Assembly (NCBI RefSeq): GCF_002443255.2
Contig: NW_019211456.1
Span: 33,539,341 to 33,603,340 of the forward strand
Direction: 5' to 3'
Source: Varroa destructor
Lineage: Eukaryota > Arthropoda > Arachnida > Mesostigmata > Varroidae
Length of the DNA: 64,000 bases
Part shown: positions 26,601 to 39,734 of the stretch, in pieces
Position numbering within the stretch: the first letter of the stretch is position 1
Layout: the number at the start of each line of letters is the position of its first letter
Position numbers and translations under genes: made by a program
Notes under the pieces: generated by a model
What the model was told of the DNA's origin: nothing
Database searches by the model: none
What the model saw: only the letters and a program-made list of their open reading frames with translations

Positions 26601-28081
26601 AGCCTATTTGAGCAATACTCCAACCCTTTGACACCTACTAACGTCGCTTGACGGAAGGTAGATATTGGAAAATTATTTGTGGACTAAAGAAAGGATATTA
26701 AATTTAAAAAAATAATTAGCGAATTGACGCCTTAATTGTATCGAATCGTACCGAACAACACTTAGCGAGCATAAATTTATGTTGCTGAAGTTTTTTTAAA
26801 ACGAGGCATAAGAAAAAATCACGGTTCGAATGTGTCACCCTGATAGAGCACTCTACATGTAATTATATCTTCCAGAGGCTTACCCGTGCACCACTTTAGT
26901 TTCCTACGGAAAATCGAAATGAAAAGTTATGTAGGTCAAGATTTATTTGATGTGGTGGTTTTTACAAAGCAAAAATAATTAAAGCAGGGTATGCGTTCTC
27001 AATCTGGCCAACTAATAATCTTGTGCGATGAAGCAGTCACTCAATGAAGAAAGCCTTTTTCTTAAAGGAAGAGTTGTAATTCTGATTATGGAAGATGATG
27101 TTTTATGTGCCGAGCTGGATAGGTCAAACATCAACATTTGTGTAGCATAGCTGTCATGAAGTTTCTCAGAGCTCAGAATGTAAAGCTTGGTTTTGAACGT
27201 ATTCTGCTATAAAGGATTGTCGATGGTAAATCAATGGTCCACGATCGTGAGAATACCGAATGTGATACATGTGCTGAAGATGTTTATTTAATAGGTCACT
27301 TAGTAATAAAAAAGATAGATTAATTCATGAAAAAATTAGGAGTCGTAGTGTTACATTTTTCAACTTTTAGTTATCATTATCATGCTTCTTTTAAATAGTA
27401 ATCCTTAAATACGTTCGATATTTCTCGAAATATTCGACGTTGTCTATGCGATAATTGTCTGTATAGTCTTTATATTTCGAGCTTTATGTCCGATATCGTC
27501 GTTAGGTATTCTATCTCGCGGCTGCTCCTAGCACGAAACGAAGTCCGTCTATGCTCGTGTTCAAACCTAGACCACAGCGTATCCCTAAGGTTAGCAGGCA
27601 AATGAAAGTAAAGTTGTCGCGGGTCATAGAAATCGTTTAGCTGTCGTCTTCTAGGATGTCTTTTCCACGAATACCCGTGAAGGTCTCAAAAAAGAGCCAC
27701 AAAGCGGGACTGAGCTGGCGTCTATAATATGTTCACGCTCTGAAGTTTGCCATTAATTAAGTGAACAACGTTTGCCAAAAGGTAACACTTTTTTCATCGA
27801 ACGAAACTACACTCTGACATTACCGAAGCGACGAAACTTTTCTCTGTTCATGCCTGTCAAAAAATTGGATGTATTGCAACTAACATGGCTAGCGCTTTTT
27901 TTCTTTGAGCAAAAGGTTTACATAACATTGTTGTACTCACCATTTTACAGATATTCTGTTCGATCGGTTCTGTTCTTCTTAAGTAAGCTTCTCTGCTTAC
28001 CAAGTAGTTAATTAAAGTAGTATTAAAAAAAGGTAATTTATAAAAAGCTGATCTTAGTGTATCTGTCATTTGAATTTCCAG
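20608..28081. other. Intergenic or intronic region with GC-rich, CT-rich promoter-like patches
   Basis: No convincing set of exons was found. From about 22.0 to 24.3 kb the sequence is pyrimidine-rich and GC-richer than its surroundings, with many CG dinucleotides (for example around 22020-22100 and 22840-22930). This is typical of promoters or 5' UTR exons rather than coding sequence. An open stretch at 27028-27122 starts MKQSLNEESL, ends in phase 2 before GT and could precede the exon at 28082, but its donor (GTCAAA) is poor. There are TA microsatellites at about 25221-25237 and 26254-26275. Confidence 0.35.
26254..26275. repeat. (TA)n microsatellite
   Basis: About eleven alternating TA units. 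Similar tracts occur at 1747-1805 (interrupted), 25221-25237, 31189-31225 and 39700-39735. Confidence 0.9.
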
Positions 28082-31000
28082 GACTATCCTATATTTGCGC
28101 GTTGTTAGCCATCCCCTAGGAGGAACAGGGTAAGTGCCTAACACAGCGTTGATAATGTTTGAGCAGACAATTAAAACATGATCTGGTTATTTTTAAAGGT
28201 ATGCTAAGGAAAAGTTTTCCTTAGCACACCTTTAATCTTATAAAATAATCTTATAAAAAACATCTCTTATTTTTCTGGTTCGCTCTCACCTGAGATAAAA
28301 GTTCGTCTGCTATTTAGTGGCCTTTGCTACCCACCCTTTTTTAAAACTTCGGTTCAAAAACTGCCGCATTCAGGAAATCATTTTCTAATAATTATTAACA
28401 TGACCAAAATCAAATCTAGAAACATCAGAATTCACCAAATGAACATTTAAAAAATCTATTATTTCCTTCAATGTCAACAGTCAATCGAGAGCCCTCTTCC
28501 CACATCAGTAGGTTGAGTCGACTCACACTCGGATGACCATTTGCTATACAGCAATCAACTGTTTTTTCGCTTCTGTAGCCGCTTCGTAGAACCTGGATCT
28601 CATTGTCAGTTTGCTGATTTTGCAAGCTCGATAAATCGTTGTTTCCCGTCGTTTCCCAACCGCTGTTCTCATTCGTAGATTCCATAAATCAGCACACAAG
28701 CCCAGATTCATACACACAAATACCCGATTTGCCCCTAGCTATTCCCCTCCCATCAGCCTTCTACTTTTTTTTAGCTTTCGGAGAGTTTCGCTAAGTGAGA
28801 AGAGAAGGCCTTGCCTCGCGGCCGGCACTAGTAGCAGCAGCTCTTCGAAACTTAGACGAACGCAAGGTACTTTATGATAAACACGAAAACTCCAAGACAG
28901 AGTATTCCTCCCAAAGAGGTTCGGGATTCTTGTATCCCCTGTTTTCGGCCACGACCGCATTATTTCTTCTCCCCAAGGAGAAAAAAGGTAGTACTAGCAA
29001 CCGAAGAGAAGATGTCTCTGCGCTGCCCCGACATTTCATACGCCGTGTTGTTAACTCTAAATACCTCTCCCAGTCTCCGACAAAACGCAGTCATGCACAC
29101 CCTATTCCCCCAAAAAACAATTTTGACCTTCACAAGCTTTCGTTGACCCGCTCTATCCCCTTTCTGTGGCATACACGGGTCGGCCCTCGTACCCAAAGCA
29201 CACAGCACGACTGTCTGTCTGGCTACGTTATGCGTTTGCCCACACTTGCACGCCCGCTTTTTATTTTTGTTTATCTTACGCTTCCTAGGTAGTTGCTGCA
29301 ATCAGATATATTTTTTGCTTATCCCCACCTCGTCTTGTGCGATCCTTCGGACCTCTTGGAGCGGGAGAGCACTTGCTTTTTCCCCCATTTTCACATCTTG
29401 ATGATTACGACTCTTACGACCACAGCCTGTGTATATATATATGTATAAGACATGCGAATAGGGGAGATATAACATGGGAAAGGGGGAGCCTGTCGACAGG
29501 GTCTAGACGTCTCCCGGTATCCCCGTATCTATTCGTATGTATGGGTAGAAACGCTGTTTGTCCAGTAGAGGGAGGTAGAGGAGGAACCGAACCTGTTCTT
29601 CGAAAGGAGCGCACAGGCCGGGGGCAAGCAGACAGAAAGCATTGCGATAGAGCTCTTGCCCTTAAAAGGCATCGTGCTAGCAGGCGAAATGTTGTCGTGA
29701 AAAGAGGAATACAGTAATGTGTCTGTCTGTGTGTGTGCGGGCGCCCGAGTCTGTGTAAGAAAAGAAGAGGCTACGAGAGCTATGTTCGTAAAGCCCGTTG
29801 CCCCTTTCCTACTCACAGGCGGCACCATGATGATGATGGTGATCTTGGTGGTGGCGGTGATGATGACGCGATAAATGCTGTTATTATGATTTACGACCTG
29901 CCAGTATGCCGCCAGCAAGCGGCCATACTATTTAGCAGCTATGTCTGCTACGGCTGCTACCATCTCTGGTCCCGCCAGCGCTGCAATTCGCTTCAATGGT
30001 GGAGCTAGCGGCTGCCGGTTCCTGCGTCGGAGGAATGGAAGGTATCGTAGGACTTTTCGGTTATCACCGGGGCCAGGTCAGGTCAGACTGAGAAGGCAGC
30101 GCTTCCACGCTCATGTGAAAAACTCGATGTACTTATGCAGCGGGCAGGCTCTTTCTGCGCGGTCGATGCCCGGCGGACCACAGCCAAGAGGAAACAAGGA
30201 GGCGGCCGCCGACGTGTGGCCATGCCGAGTGAACGGAAGTGGAGGGGGGGCTGTCTGTTGTCGTCGTTGCGTTTTTGTTGATGATGCTTAGAAGAAATGC
30301 AGGGAAGGAACCTGCTTTGGCTCTGTCCAACAAACGCGAGGGACATTCTTATGTAGAATATGTTTGCAATAGTTAGCAAAAAATAATCCTTATGGTAAAG
30401 TTTGATACGTTGTGCTTGCACATTGGATCCCTTAAGCATCTATTATAACTGTATGTGTAGATAAATATAATCCTATTAGATAAAATCTACGTTTTGGTTC
30501 GGGAAAGCGGTGTGGAAGGATATACGGATTGCTTATCCATGTGACGTTATGTACTATAAATAAAACAGTATTCCAAGATTTTTAAATATTGATTAGCTGT
30601 CCAGATAGACCCATATTTCGCCCAAATCAGGCTATTCTAAATGGGTCAAAATGTCTTGTATTTATGCTCTTTATTTTATCAATGTAAAAGTTGGAATATC
30701 TTTCGCAAGCTGCAAGTTAGTTTATTAAGGCCACGATTTTAGGCATACGATATTAATATGACAATGTGGATTGACGTGTCGAATCTTACATCTAAGTTAA
30801 GGGATAATTGCTACATTTTATTATTTTTATTTATTAAAGAGATTATTTCGCATTGATGACATGATTTCCAGTGTCAACATTAATCTTCCAATCCTAGATA
30901 AAATGCGGAGCTATGCGAAACTTCCTGCTGCACTTGACGATTCTGTCGACGGGGAAAGCGTTGACGGTAGGATCTTCCAGTTTTAACAATCAAATGACGA

Positions 31001-31186
31001 CCTTTGTTCACAAGGCTTAGCAGTTGTTTTATTGTATATATATTCACAGTTGTATTTATGTAGGACAAGTTTGTTGATGTGTTCAGTATCGAGTTCCACC
31101 GAGGAACTCACAAGATAGGTTTTTCAGGCATCCTATTGGTTCTACTGAGAATTCGTTAGCCAAACTACGCTGAATTGGTAAATTGG

Positions 31187-31229
<43 letters not shown>

Positions 31230-32266
31230 GTGAAATAATTATATTATATAAGGTCTTAGGGCTTGAAAGCCAATGGAGCAGGTCCATAAAAATAAATCAA
31301 TCAATCAATATATTTGAATGGAGACAATCTTCTCAAAATTAAATTCCTATTTAGATTGGAAGGGTTGCATCACAGTTTATTTAACTTATTATGGTTAAAC
31401 CTTATTACATATTAGTGGTAATATGCATCAAGGTAAGTCTCGAAATCTACAATATTTTACGGTCCAAAATGAGCCGCGCAATTTCAAACGATTCACGAAA
31501 GGGAGAAGCTTTGTATTTCATTCAATTTTACCTTGACAACTCCAACCACTTGACGAAGGTTAAAAAATTCACTAATTTGAGATACGCTCATTATCGGAAG
31601 TCCACCGTAAAATCAAGTAGATCTTTGATGACTTACTATATATATATATATATATACGCGTAAACACGTTCCTGGTCGTTTACTGTGTTACTTCTAAATC
31701 GATGCCCTATAACTTGATGCTGTCCTTAATTTGCTTTTCAGGTACTGCCGAAATGACCACGAAAAAAGATGTACCTGTTACAAATTCAATAGACATCTCA
31801 GTTGGCAAGCACGATACAAACGAAGTGGTTATTCATCAAGACACTAATATAACAACCGTTATACAAAGAAAAATAGAAAGACGCGATCTTTCGAAGGTAT
31901 AAATAAAGTAGAGGATCTCTTTGACTTAGCTCGGCTAGAGAATAGGTGCGGTGCAATGATCACACTGAGTTAATGGTAACGAATTCTCGAGCTTAATTTT
32001 TGAACAGATTTAGCGTTTGTTCATCGCAGATTTGTTTTACACACGTGTTTGTTTACCTTAAACAACATCATATTAACGACTATATTACATAGAGTATGCC
32101 ATTACGTATGATAAGCGGACCGTGTAGTCTGTCTAATTCTCTACATCCCTCTAAGGACCTAGAAGCGGTGAAACCTTCAGTGTTAGGCGGTACCACTAAT
32201 TATACGAACGATGGCCCTTCAATTAACATTTCAATAAACAAAGTTAAGGTACTTCCTCGTATCTAG
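28082..32266 (+). CDS. Unrecognised protein, 3' exons (5' end not found)
   Basis: I do not recognise this protein. Four small exons fit in phase. The first is 28082-28129 (48 nt, TTTCCAG acceptor, GTAAGT donor, residues TILYLRVVSHPLGG). The second is 30872-30966 (ATTTCCAG acceptor, GTAGGA donor, VNINLPILDKM...). The third is 31742-31896 (GCTTTTCAG acceptor, GTATAA donor, TAEMTTKKDVPV...). The fourth is 32093-32266 (TTACATAG acceptor, stop TAG at 32264-32266). The joins 2+1, 1+2 and 0 all preserve frame with no stop, which is unlikely by chance. The C-terminal part is polar, has NIT, NYT and NIS sequons, and repeats a short pattern (SIDISVGK, SINISINK). A possible poly(A) signal AATAAA is at 32463-32468. 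Upstream coding exons and the start codon are not identified. A minimal alternative is a start at the ATG at 31753, giving 105 aa. Confidence 0.5.
28193..28235. repeat. Near-perfect 21-bp-arm palindrome
   Basis: Left arm 28193-28213 (TTAAAGGTATGCTAAGGAAAA) is shown here only by its ends, TTAAAGG...AGGAAAA; the right arm 28215-28235 is its inverse complement with one mismatch. A single G separates the arms. It lies in the intron after the exon at 28082-28129 and is followed by a short direct repeat of AATCTTATAAAA. Confidence 0.85.
28740..30310. promoter_or_regulatory. GC-rich, trinucleotide-rich block, possible promoter or 5' exon
   Basis: Base composition shifts sharply from AT-rich to GC-rich, with CG dinucleotides and GTG/ATG/GCG-type triplet runs (for example 29826-29870). 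Long ORFs occur in several frames on both strands, the pattern expected of GC-rich non-coding sequence. No reading frame has recognisable content. It lies inside the long intron of the gene at 28082-32266, so it might be an internal promoter of that or another gene. Confidence 0.3.
31189..31225. repeat. (AT)n microsatellite
   Basis: About 18 uninterrupted AT units, the longest pure dinucleotide tract in the window. Confidence 0.95.
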
Positions 32267-32510
32267 TTCTATTACATTTCCTTTAAATAGCGATGTCATT
32301 AAACAGGCGATTATAATGGCTCTCATCGTCTTTGTCATTATCAGCACTTCTTCCACACCTTTTTATCACCAGCTAAGTGGGACAATTCCTCGTTGTAGGA
32401 TGGTTTTCCTTCAAGTTCTTTCCGCTTTCCTTTACTTTGCTTTTCTGCTCTTGCAGTCGGATAATAAATAGCTAGGTAACGTATAGGCATTCCATTTTTT
32501 ATAGCAATTA

Positions 32511-32540
32511 CACTACTACTACTACTACTACTACTACTAT
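32511..32540. repeat. (ACT)n microsatellite
   Basis: About ten ACT/CTA units in a row, between the 28082-32266 gene and the esterase-like gene, outside coding sequence. Confidence 0.9.
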
Positions 32541-33713
32541 GGCACATGCGACCCGAAAATAGCGCTTCTTTTTAAAGAGCGAGAAAAACCTGCTGCGTCC
32601 TTTCCATTTCGTTTGTGAGAGGCAATATTTGTGCTACTCCCGGGGATTTGTCGTTCTTTGTGACAGAGCCGCTTAATGGCTTATCCTTTCGTCCCGTACA
32701 GTGGCTTTACCTGCGCCATGGCGATTCGTGCCGTCATCGGTAGCTTGGCAGTTTGTTTAACTTGCTCGTTGAAGGATTCTATTGATCTGAACTACTGCAA
32801 TAACCGCTTGTCAGTTTTTTTTTTCTATTGGCATCACCGTCGTTGTTGCTGGTGTTGACAGTTTCCTGTTTCGCCCTTCAACTTGCAGTCTTCTCGATCA
32901 TAGCGTCGACCTTTTTGACGGATCCTTTTCAGTATCATTTTAAATTGACATACAATGATCGCTGTGATCTTACTTCTGGTTGGGCTGTTGTCATGCGCGA
33001 TGGTACAATACTTGGGACACTGACTCCTGGACATTTCCTGAACTCTTTTCTTTAAACGGCCAATGCCGTTGTCGTATCGTCACTGCAACCCTTTCTTTCA
33101 ACAAAGCCCCAAAACCGTGCTGAAAAGATCGTCGCCAGATTGCCGTTGATCGCTGTAAATGCAGCATAACAAAATGCGAACAATTTACTCTGTAGATACT
33201 TCCACCGTGTAACGTCACAAAGCACCGGCCCTTGCCGCGGTGCGGTGGACCGTTATCATTGCGGCGGCGGCGTCTTGTCGAAGTTGAGGCGAACCGTTGT
33301 TGATTGGGTCCCTTACCACCGAGGCTTAAATCGTTTCGTTTCGTATTTCTCTTCACATGTTGAGGGATCGCACTTGCCCTTGCCTAAAAACACTGCTTCT
33401 AGGCAGACTACGTGGGGTACGTCGATAAAATGCCATTTGAAATTTAGCAGGACGTGTGAATCTCGCCAATTTTGCCGTAGTAGTTCGTTCAGCTGAGTAA
33501 TGCTTGTGGAACTTTATAGATCTGTGGATTAGTTGGAACAGAACAGTAGATTGGTGACTGGCATATATCTAGGCAAATTAATGGAAGTTCTTCTTTTTTA
33601 ATTCACTTTCAATAAGAAACAAGTTAAGCTGATAGCTTATGCATTGAATTGCCGTTGAGAGGATTACCGGTGCTTATTGGTCAAACGAGAAAACTTCAGC
33701 GGCAAGCAACACA
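32541..33713. promoter_or_regulatory. Upstream region of the esterase-like gene
   Basis: No coding exon is supported. The part from about 33050 to 33480 is GC-richer, with CG and GGCGGCGGCG, consistent with a promoter or 5' UTR of the gene starting at 33714. A 75-codon open frame at 32828-33055 begins with TTG rather than ATG and shows no family features. Confidence 0.3.
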
Positions 33714-36700
33714 ATGAGGACGTTTGAGCCCTTGCTTTCGTGTTTCTTTTTGTGCTTCTCGCTGTCCTTAGGTACAATTTATACAAAAAAGGATAGCCAG
33801 AGTGATGCAGTTCATGGCGTGATTAAGAATTACCTCGATAAACAACTGCGAGTTTTCACTGGAATTCCTTATGCACAGCCACCGAAGGGTAAGTAGCTTC
33901 AAATTCTACATTGGCTACAAAATATAGTACCTAGTACATGGACAGCGTGGATCGCCACGTACAATGCGCACATAGATGGGCTCGAATAAAGTACAAATCA
34001 TTTGGTTGCAGTTATGTTTTCTACTCGTATCATTATCAAACAGGTCTAAGGTACATCGGAGCGTAAATATCTAGGCAATTATATTAACAGTTCAATAATT
34101 GCAATTTACGTTCTGATGTTCATTTTGACTTGAACGTTAAAGCTTTGCGATAAAAAGCAGTTATTGAAAGACAGTTTGGTATCCAATAGTTTTCTACAAA
34201 AAATAGCCTTTTGCAGGGACCTATTCCTTTTCACGAGACATACAAATCTAAATAGATAATTCAGCACAGCGCCATGAACATAAGCTCGAAATATATGATG
34301 AAACGCTCTGACTGAGTAAGAATTGTATATACTATTTGTATCTTGGGGGCACAAAAACAATATATTGCTGTACTGACAAAGAACTACGCTTAGCCAGTGG
34401 GCGGACACGCGCTTTGCATAGATAATTCAGATAAGTGGCTAGGTTTTCCGAACGTAAATCCAAAGGTAGGGTGCGCGTCGCGTGTCGAGGCGCGCAATGT
34501 CTACGAGAACAAGAACCCTAACTAAATTCTACTGCTGCCAAATACCTACACTTTGCAGTAATTGGTAGTCGCAGCAGTCTCCTGTAAAAGCTGCTGGGGT
34601 TCCGCCTTGTTAGAGACACCCATTTGTTGTTCCGCCACAAGTCACCCGATGACAGACTTCATACGCGATGTTACGCCAAGATGCCGACAGACACCTGGCG
34701 AAGAACCTGTCGCTTTGTTGCAGCGGAGGTTCACGTACTGGTTCTTGTCGATGTAGTTTAGCCGAAAGTGGAGTAGAGTAGTCGAACGATCACAATCGGA
34801 TGCGCATTCGACTTGCCGTAGGCAGACGAATAATACAGATAAAAGCCAAGAAGCAGCAGATATATAATATATGATCTCATCACTGGCATAGCCAAGGTTG
34901 ATGGAAGTAGGCGTAATCCACTGTGACGCTACTTGGTATATGTATACTGGTGATATTCAGGAATATTGGTAAACCGTGAGGTTAAGGCATACAGCGTCGT
35001 TTAGTCAAAGTTAAATTATTTCCAATATTTCGAAATAATGCTTATCTCGTAGATTCCTAACTATGGTTTTGAATTTTACGTCACATTCGATGTATTGGAT
35101 AGTCGACAGTATCTAACTCGATTATGCTTCGTTGCCGTGAGCTATCCTAGCCATGATTTCATTTGTCAAGCTTCGCCTACGAATATCTCTCAATCACTAC
35201 TGCGGACACGATGTGCGGCAAACAACGTGCAATAGGGTTCTATCGAGGATATATTGTATATATATATGTTAAGTAATCATAGGAGACAGAATAATGCGAG
35301 AAAATTATCATCATAAGTGCCAGTGTTTATGCTCAAACGCTGTCAGACCCCTTCAGCACCTGGGGCATCTCAGTATAGTTTTGCCTAGGCTGCTGTTAGC
35401 AAAAAACTGTGCTGTTATATGGACGCAAATATAAACTACACTAATCCGGCTTTTTAATTTCTGCGGCTTTTCAATCCGCCTCATTATATTCAAAGTGGAT
35501 GAAATTTTAGCGGAATATCGGTCATAACAACTATACGGTAGTTTACTAATTGTACCAGACCAAACCCTGTTCGCCCTAGGACAAAATAGCAAGCTCGTCT
35601 TGACGAAAAAGAAGGTATCGCTTTCGAAATTTAAACGCAGATCAGATGATTTCCGCGCTGGACGAACCCCATCGAGGTTAAAAAATGCATTGTTTGCCCA
35701 AAAATGACAATTTATGTTATTGTTAATGTTCATGCGGCTTCGAAAGAACCCATGAATGACTTCCATGAAATAAGCCAAAACACTTCCAGCTGGATTTGGA
35801 AATTCATTAAAATCAAAAAGGCATTTTTAATGCACTTAGATTTTTTATGCAGAAATAAACAGTCGTTTTAGACAGAACAATTTTAGTTATAAATTGGGTC
35901 GTTTAGACAGGGTCTAACGGTTAGTGTTTTTAAAGTTATTGGGGCCTATTTGGGCTATTTCGAACTTTTGCATTTTTCGAAACTTCGGCTTGCTGTTAGC
36001 CCAAAATTCAGGTCCGCTGCAAATTTTTACATGTAACGTACTTTACTTAAGCGACACTTTGACGAGTTTACTTCTACCAATACTGAAAAATTTTCGAATT
36101 TCGTTGAAATATCAGTTTTTGTTTAGATGTTAGAAGAAAAAGCGTCAAAAAGTTCGCCATCCTGTATATAAAATACGTATATTTTTGTTTGTAAAATGTA
36201 TTTTTTACGGATCATCTATCGGAAGAGCATATGATGTTTTTCGAATTCAGTTTTACTTGGTAGCAAAATTTCACTAAAAATTACCGAATTGGTCGTGTCA
36301 ATGAGAAGTCTAATTGGCAAACAGCTTGCCAAACATCGTTGACGGGTTGACACAAGACAACAAAAACAATGACAGCATTGGTCGTACACTTAGCATTCTA
36401 GTCAGTTGTTTTTCTGGGCTGCGGTTACGTATCCTGCGTCAACGTTTTCTGTGATGAATGTCTTTGTGGGTCAGCAGTCACGAGACGTTATCGCTGTGCT
36501 AGGGATAGTTACCAATGAGAATCATCTTGATTTATATTCATGAAGGGGTCACTACCATTGGAGAAGTCAAATGAAATTGAAAGCTTGAATTTTGTGATAA
36601 AATAACAGTGGATGACGGAATTCTTGATAGATCGTTATGAAACATCCAAGCGGCATATGTCGTTCTTACGTTCTCCTAAGCGAAATGACATAAGCTTTGT

Positions 36701-39700
36701 TTTCATCGATTTGATACAGATAAGATTTCTATTGTGCGAGATTTGTTAAAGAAACAACGTAGTAATAATGATAATAGTTGCGAAAAATCCAAAGCTCAAA
36801 GGAGCGGCTTCACAATCAGCTTCAGCACTTCAAAAACACCCAAAACCCTATTTATTAAAATGTTTATCACATCTAAATTAGTTCGTATCTGTGCGACATC
36901 GTAAAGTTTATTTAATGATTTAAATACCTAGCCTATTACATGAGTGTTCATGTATTTTGTATTTTATCGTTCATTGCGCACATCTAATCGCCATTTCTGA
37001 AACTGCACTAGTAACGACAGATGTTATGTCGTTATTGTCATGTCTGGGACATTCATGACCATGTTCAACTCCAGGAAAGCTTCGTTTCCTCAAGCCTCAA
37101 CCTCTAAGGCCGTCTGGAAACCTACGCCTCGCCAACCATGCAGCTCCATCATGCATGCAGTCCACACCGCAGATTACTGACTCAGTCCCTCAACAAGAAC
37201 CAGTGAACGCTAATCAATCTTCTCTCACATCACGTTTGCCGGATGTAAATTCATCCAGCGTGCCAACAGGAAGTACGTTGCTATTTGGCTATTTTGATTT
37301 ACCTAGTGTTTATTACCACATTAGGTATTCTGCTGGTAGATTCTTTCTAGTAGATTCGTGTGTGAAAGTTCTGGCTTTACGATAAAGTGATATGTTGGGT
37401 ATGATAATGAACATTTCAGATTTGCCCGCGCCTTCCAGTGAAAGCCCCGGTGGTCCATACTTCCCAGAACTGCCTGATATAAACGCCACTTTTTCAGAAG
37501 ATTGCCTATATCTGAATATTTGGACACCATTTCTCGGCGCACGAACTCGAACCCTGAAAGCCGTGCTAATCTTCATTCACGGAGGAGGTTTTCGAATGGG
37601 CAGTGCGTCTGTTGACACTTACGATGGTCGGTAGCATTCAATAGGGTATGGCATGTTGTGACGATTGTTCTGTTAAAATGGCATTGTCACAATAACTTTT
37701 TGTCATCTCTTATTGTCAGCACAATCGAGTTAAACAATTTCTCACAAGGCAAGATTATTCCAAGTTTCTAGATAACATGACAATAGCCAAAAGCTGTATT
37801 GGGTCACTGATGATTTTTTATAGCTTCCAAAGAGTTCCTAAGTAAATTGTTTGATAACTCCGCGTACTAGAACGCCAAAATCTCTCCGACGATTGTTTTG
37901 CTGTTTCTTATTGTATGACGGTGCCAACATATTTCTTTCCAGTCTCAATCCTGTACACTCTGCGGTCGATGTACGTTCTTAGATGCGCATGCGCACACTC
38001 AATGCGTACTTATTCTATGTCAAAGTGTTTCACTTTCGATAAAATTAAGAGATTAATGTTCCGAGTTATACATCTGCTGGAATTAATAGGTGTTGCTTCA
38101 GAAAGCTAAAAAAAAAAACAAATTCTATCTTCTCCATGTCCATTGATGAATTTGGCACATTAAATTAATCTGTTTTGCTGATATCCAGTTTAAATTATGC
38201 AATATCTGACAGGTAATGAATCTGGGTTTCACTTATCTACTAGATATAGGTAAGAGTCGCACAAACGATTCCGTTATAGGCTACTCTGATTAGTCTGAAG
38301 TTGAAACGGTTTAAAACAGGATCCCATATACGACTGTGTCTTTGATGAACTACCACTGTCAAAGGAATGCACATCGGTACTCGCATTTACCAGAAGGAAG
38401 GCGAACTTCATTTTGAGTTTACGAACTTCGCCAGCACTTCAAAAACTTTACGCTTCTGATTAATTTTCACCATGTTTTTTTTACTGTTTCTTTGTTTTCA
38501 TGAATTAAGAAAGCTTTTATTTGAATTCACTTTTATTTTCGGCGACTTTTCGTTATTTGGTCCGGAAATTTGTTTTGCTCATTATTGCTCTTTAGTGAAC
38601 TTGTACATACTTCAACATATTGAGCATCGCTAAATGTGGAATTGACGATGAGTCGGCGTAATCGTCAGTCATTGTAGAGAAGTAGAAACCCGTTCAGGGT
38701 GTATAGATTCAGAGTTCTGTGCTTCACTTCAAGGACGCTACAGAGCTCCGTTCGCGGTTCCATCTAATTGACCTTTTGTTGTTTTAGTCGGACGCTGTTA
38801 ACTTAGCGTAGGCTGATCGTAAAACAGGCAGACGTGCCTGCTTGTAGCATGTTCACATAATTAAATGCATACAAATATGTGAGGTTAAAGAAAGCTAACT
38901 ATTGTTAGATGCTGACTCATCTGATAAATTAATTTCTTTCCGTGTTAGGAAGGAGGGCATTCGGGGCACAAGTTGACGCCGGAAAAATATTTTTCCTATA
39001 ATTTTCAGGGTGCTATCAGAAAAGAGCGTGTCAAACATCGAGAAACGTAAAGCTGTATTCCCTTATATTATTAATGCAGAGTTTGAGCAGCTAATTTGAT
39101 GATAAGTAAGTTACTCGAAATATTCGAAATTAGTCCCTAGTGTGCCAGAGGCATTATTGTTTTTGTGCAGGGATGTCAGCGCTAAGTGGCTCTAACCTTT
39201 AGAAACGGATTTAAAAAAGATTAATGTTAACTAAATTTTGATTTTAATAATCCTTTAAATGAACAAATTCTGCTGCAGACGTAGAAAATATGTAAGTATT
39301 TGAGTAAATGTTCAATGGAACGCTTAAGGGGAGCTTGATCTCAGAGTTCAATTTCGTGGGGTACTAATGTATACAATATCAATGTCTTTAAAGGGGGTGT
39401 CCTTTCAGCCTATGGCGACATTGTCGTGGTATCTTTCAACTATAGACTAGGAGCGTTTGGATTTTTGCAGCTAAATTCGAAGGTGTCCGGAAATATGGGA
39501 CTATACGATCAGGTATGATGGCGAAAGGGCACACCTCTAATGGTGTTTAAGCCTAAAGCCTTCGTTTCTAAAACTGTATCACACAAGGAAAAAAACAAAT
39601 AACTTGACGATTTTTTGCGCGTGTTACAAGTGTCATTCCTGATGGTTGTAAATATTCTAGATGCAACAAATAGTTCGCTAAAGTCTAAACGCCGTATCTC

Positions 39701-39702
39701 TG

Positions 39703-39734
<32 letters not shown>

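Noticed and set aside
26815..26865. tRNA-like words (GTAGAGTGCTC and TTCGAA on minus)
   Set aside because: The spacing between the two boxes is far too short for a tRNA and no acceptor stem forms.
37627..37631. Donor CG/GTAGCA at 37631 for exon 3 of the esterase-like gene
   Set aside because: It gives a phase that no acceptor near 39394 can continue; the donor at 37627 restores the conserved [11 protein letters not shown].
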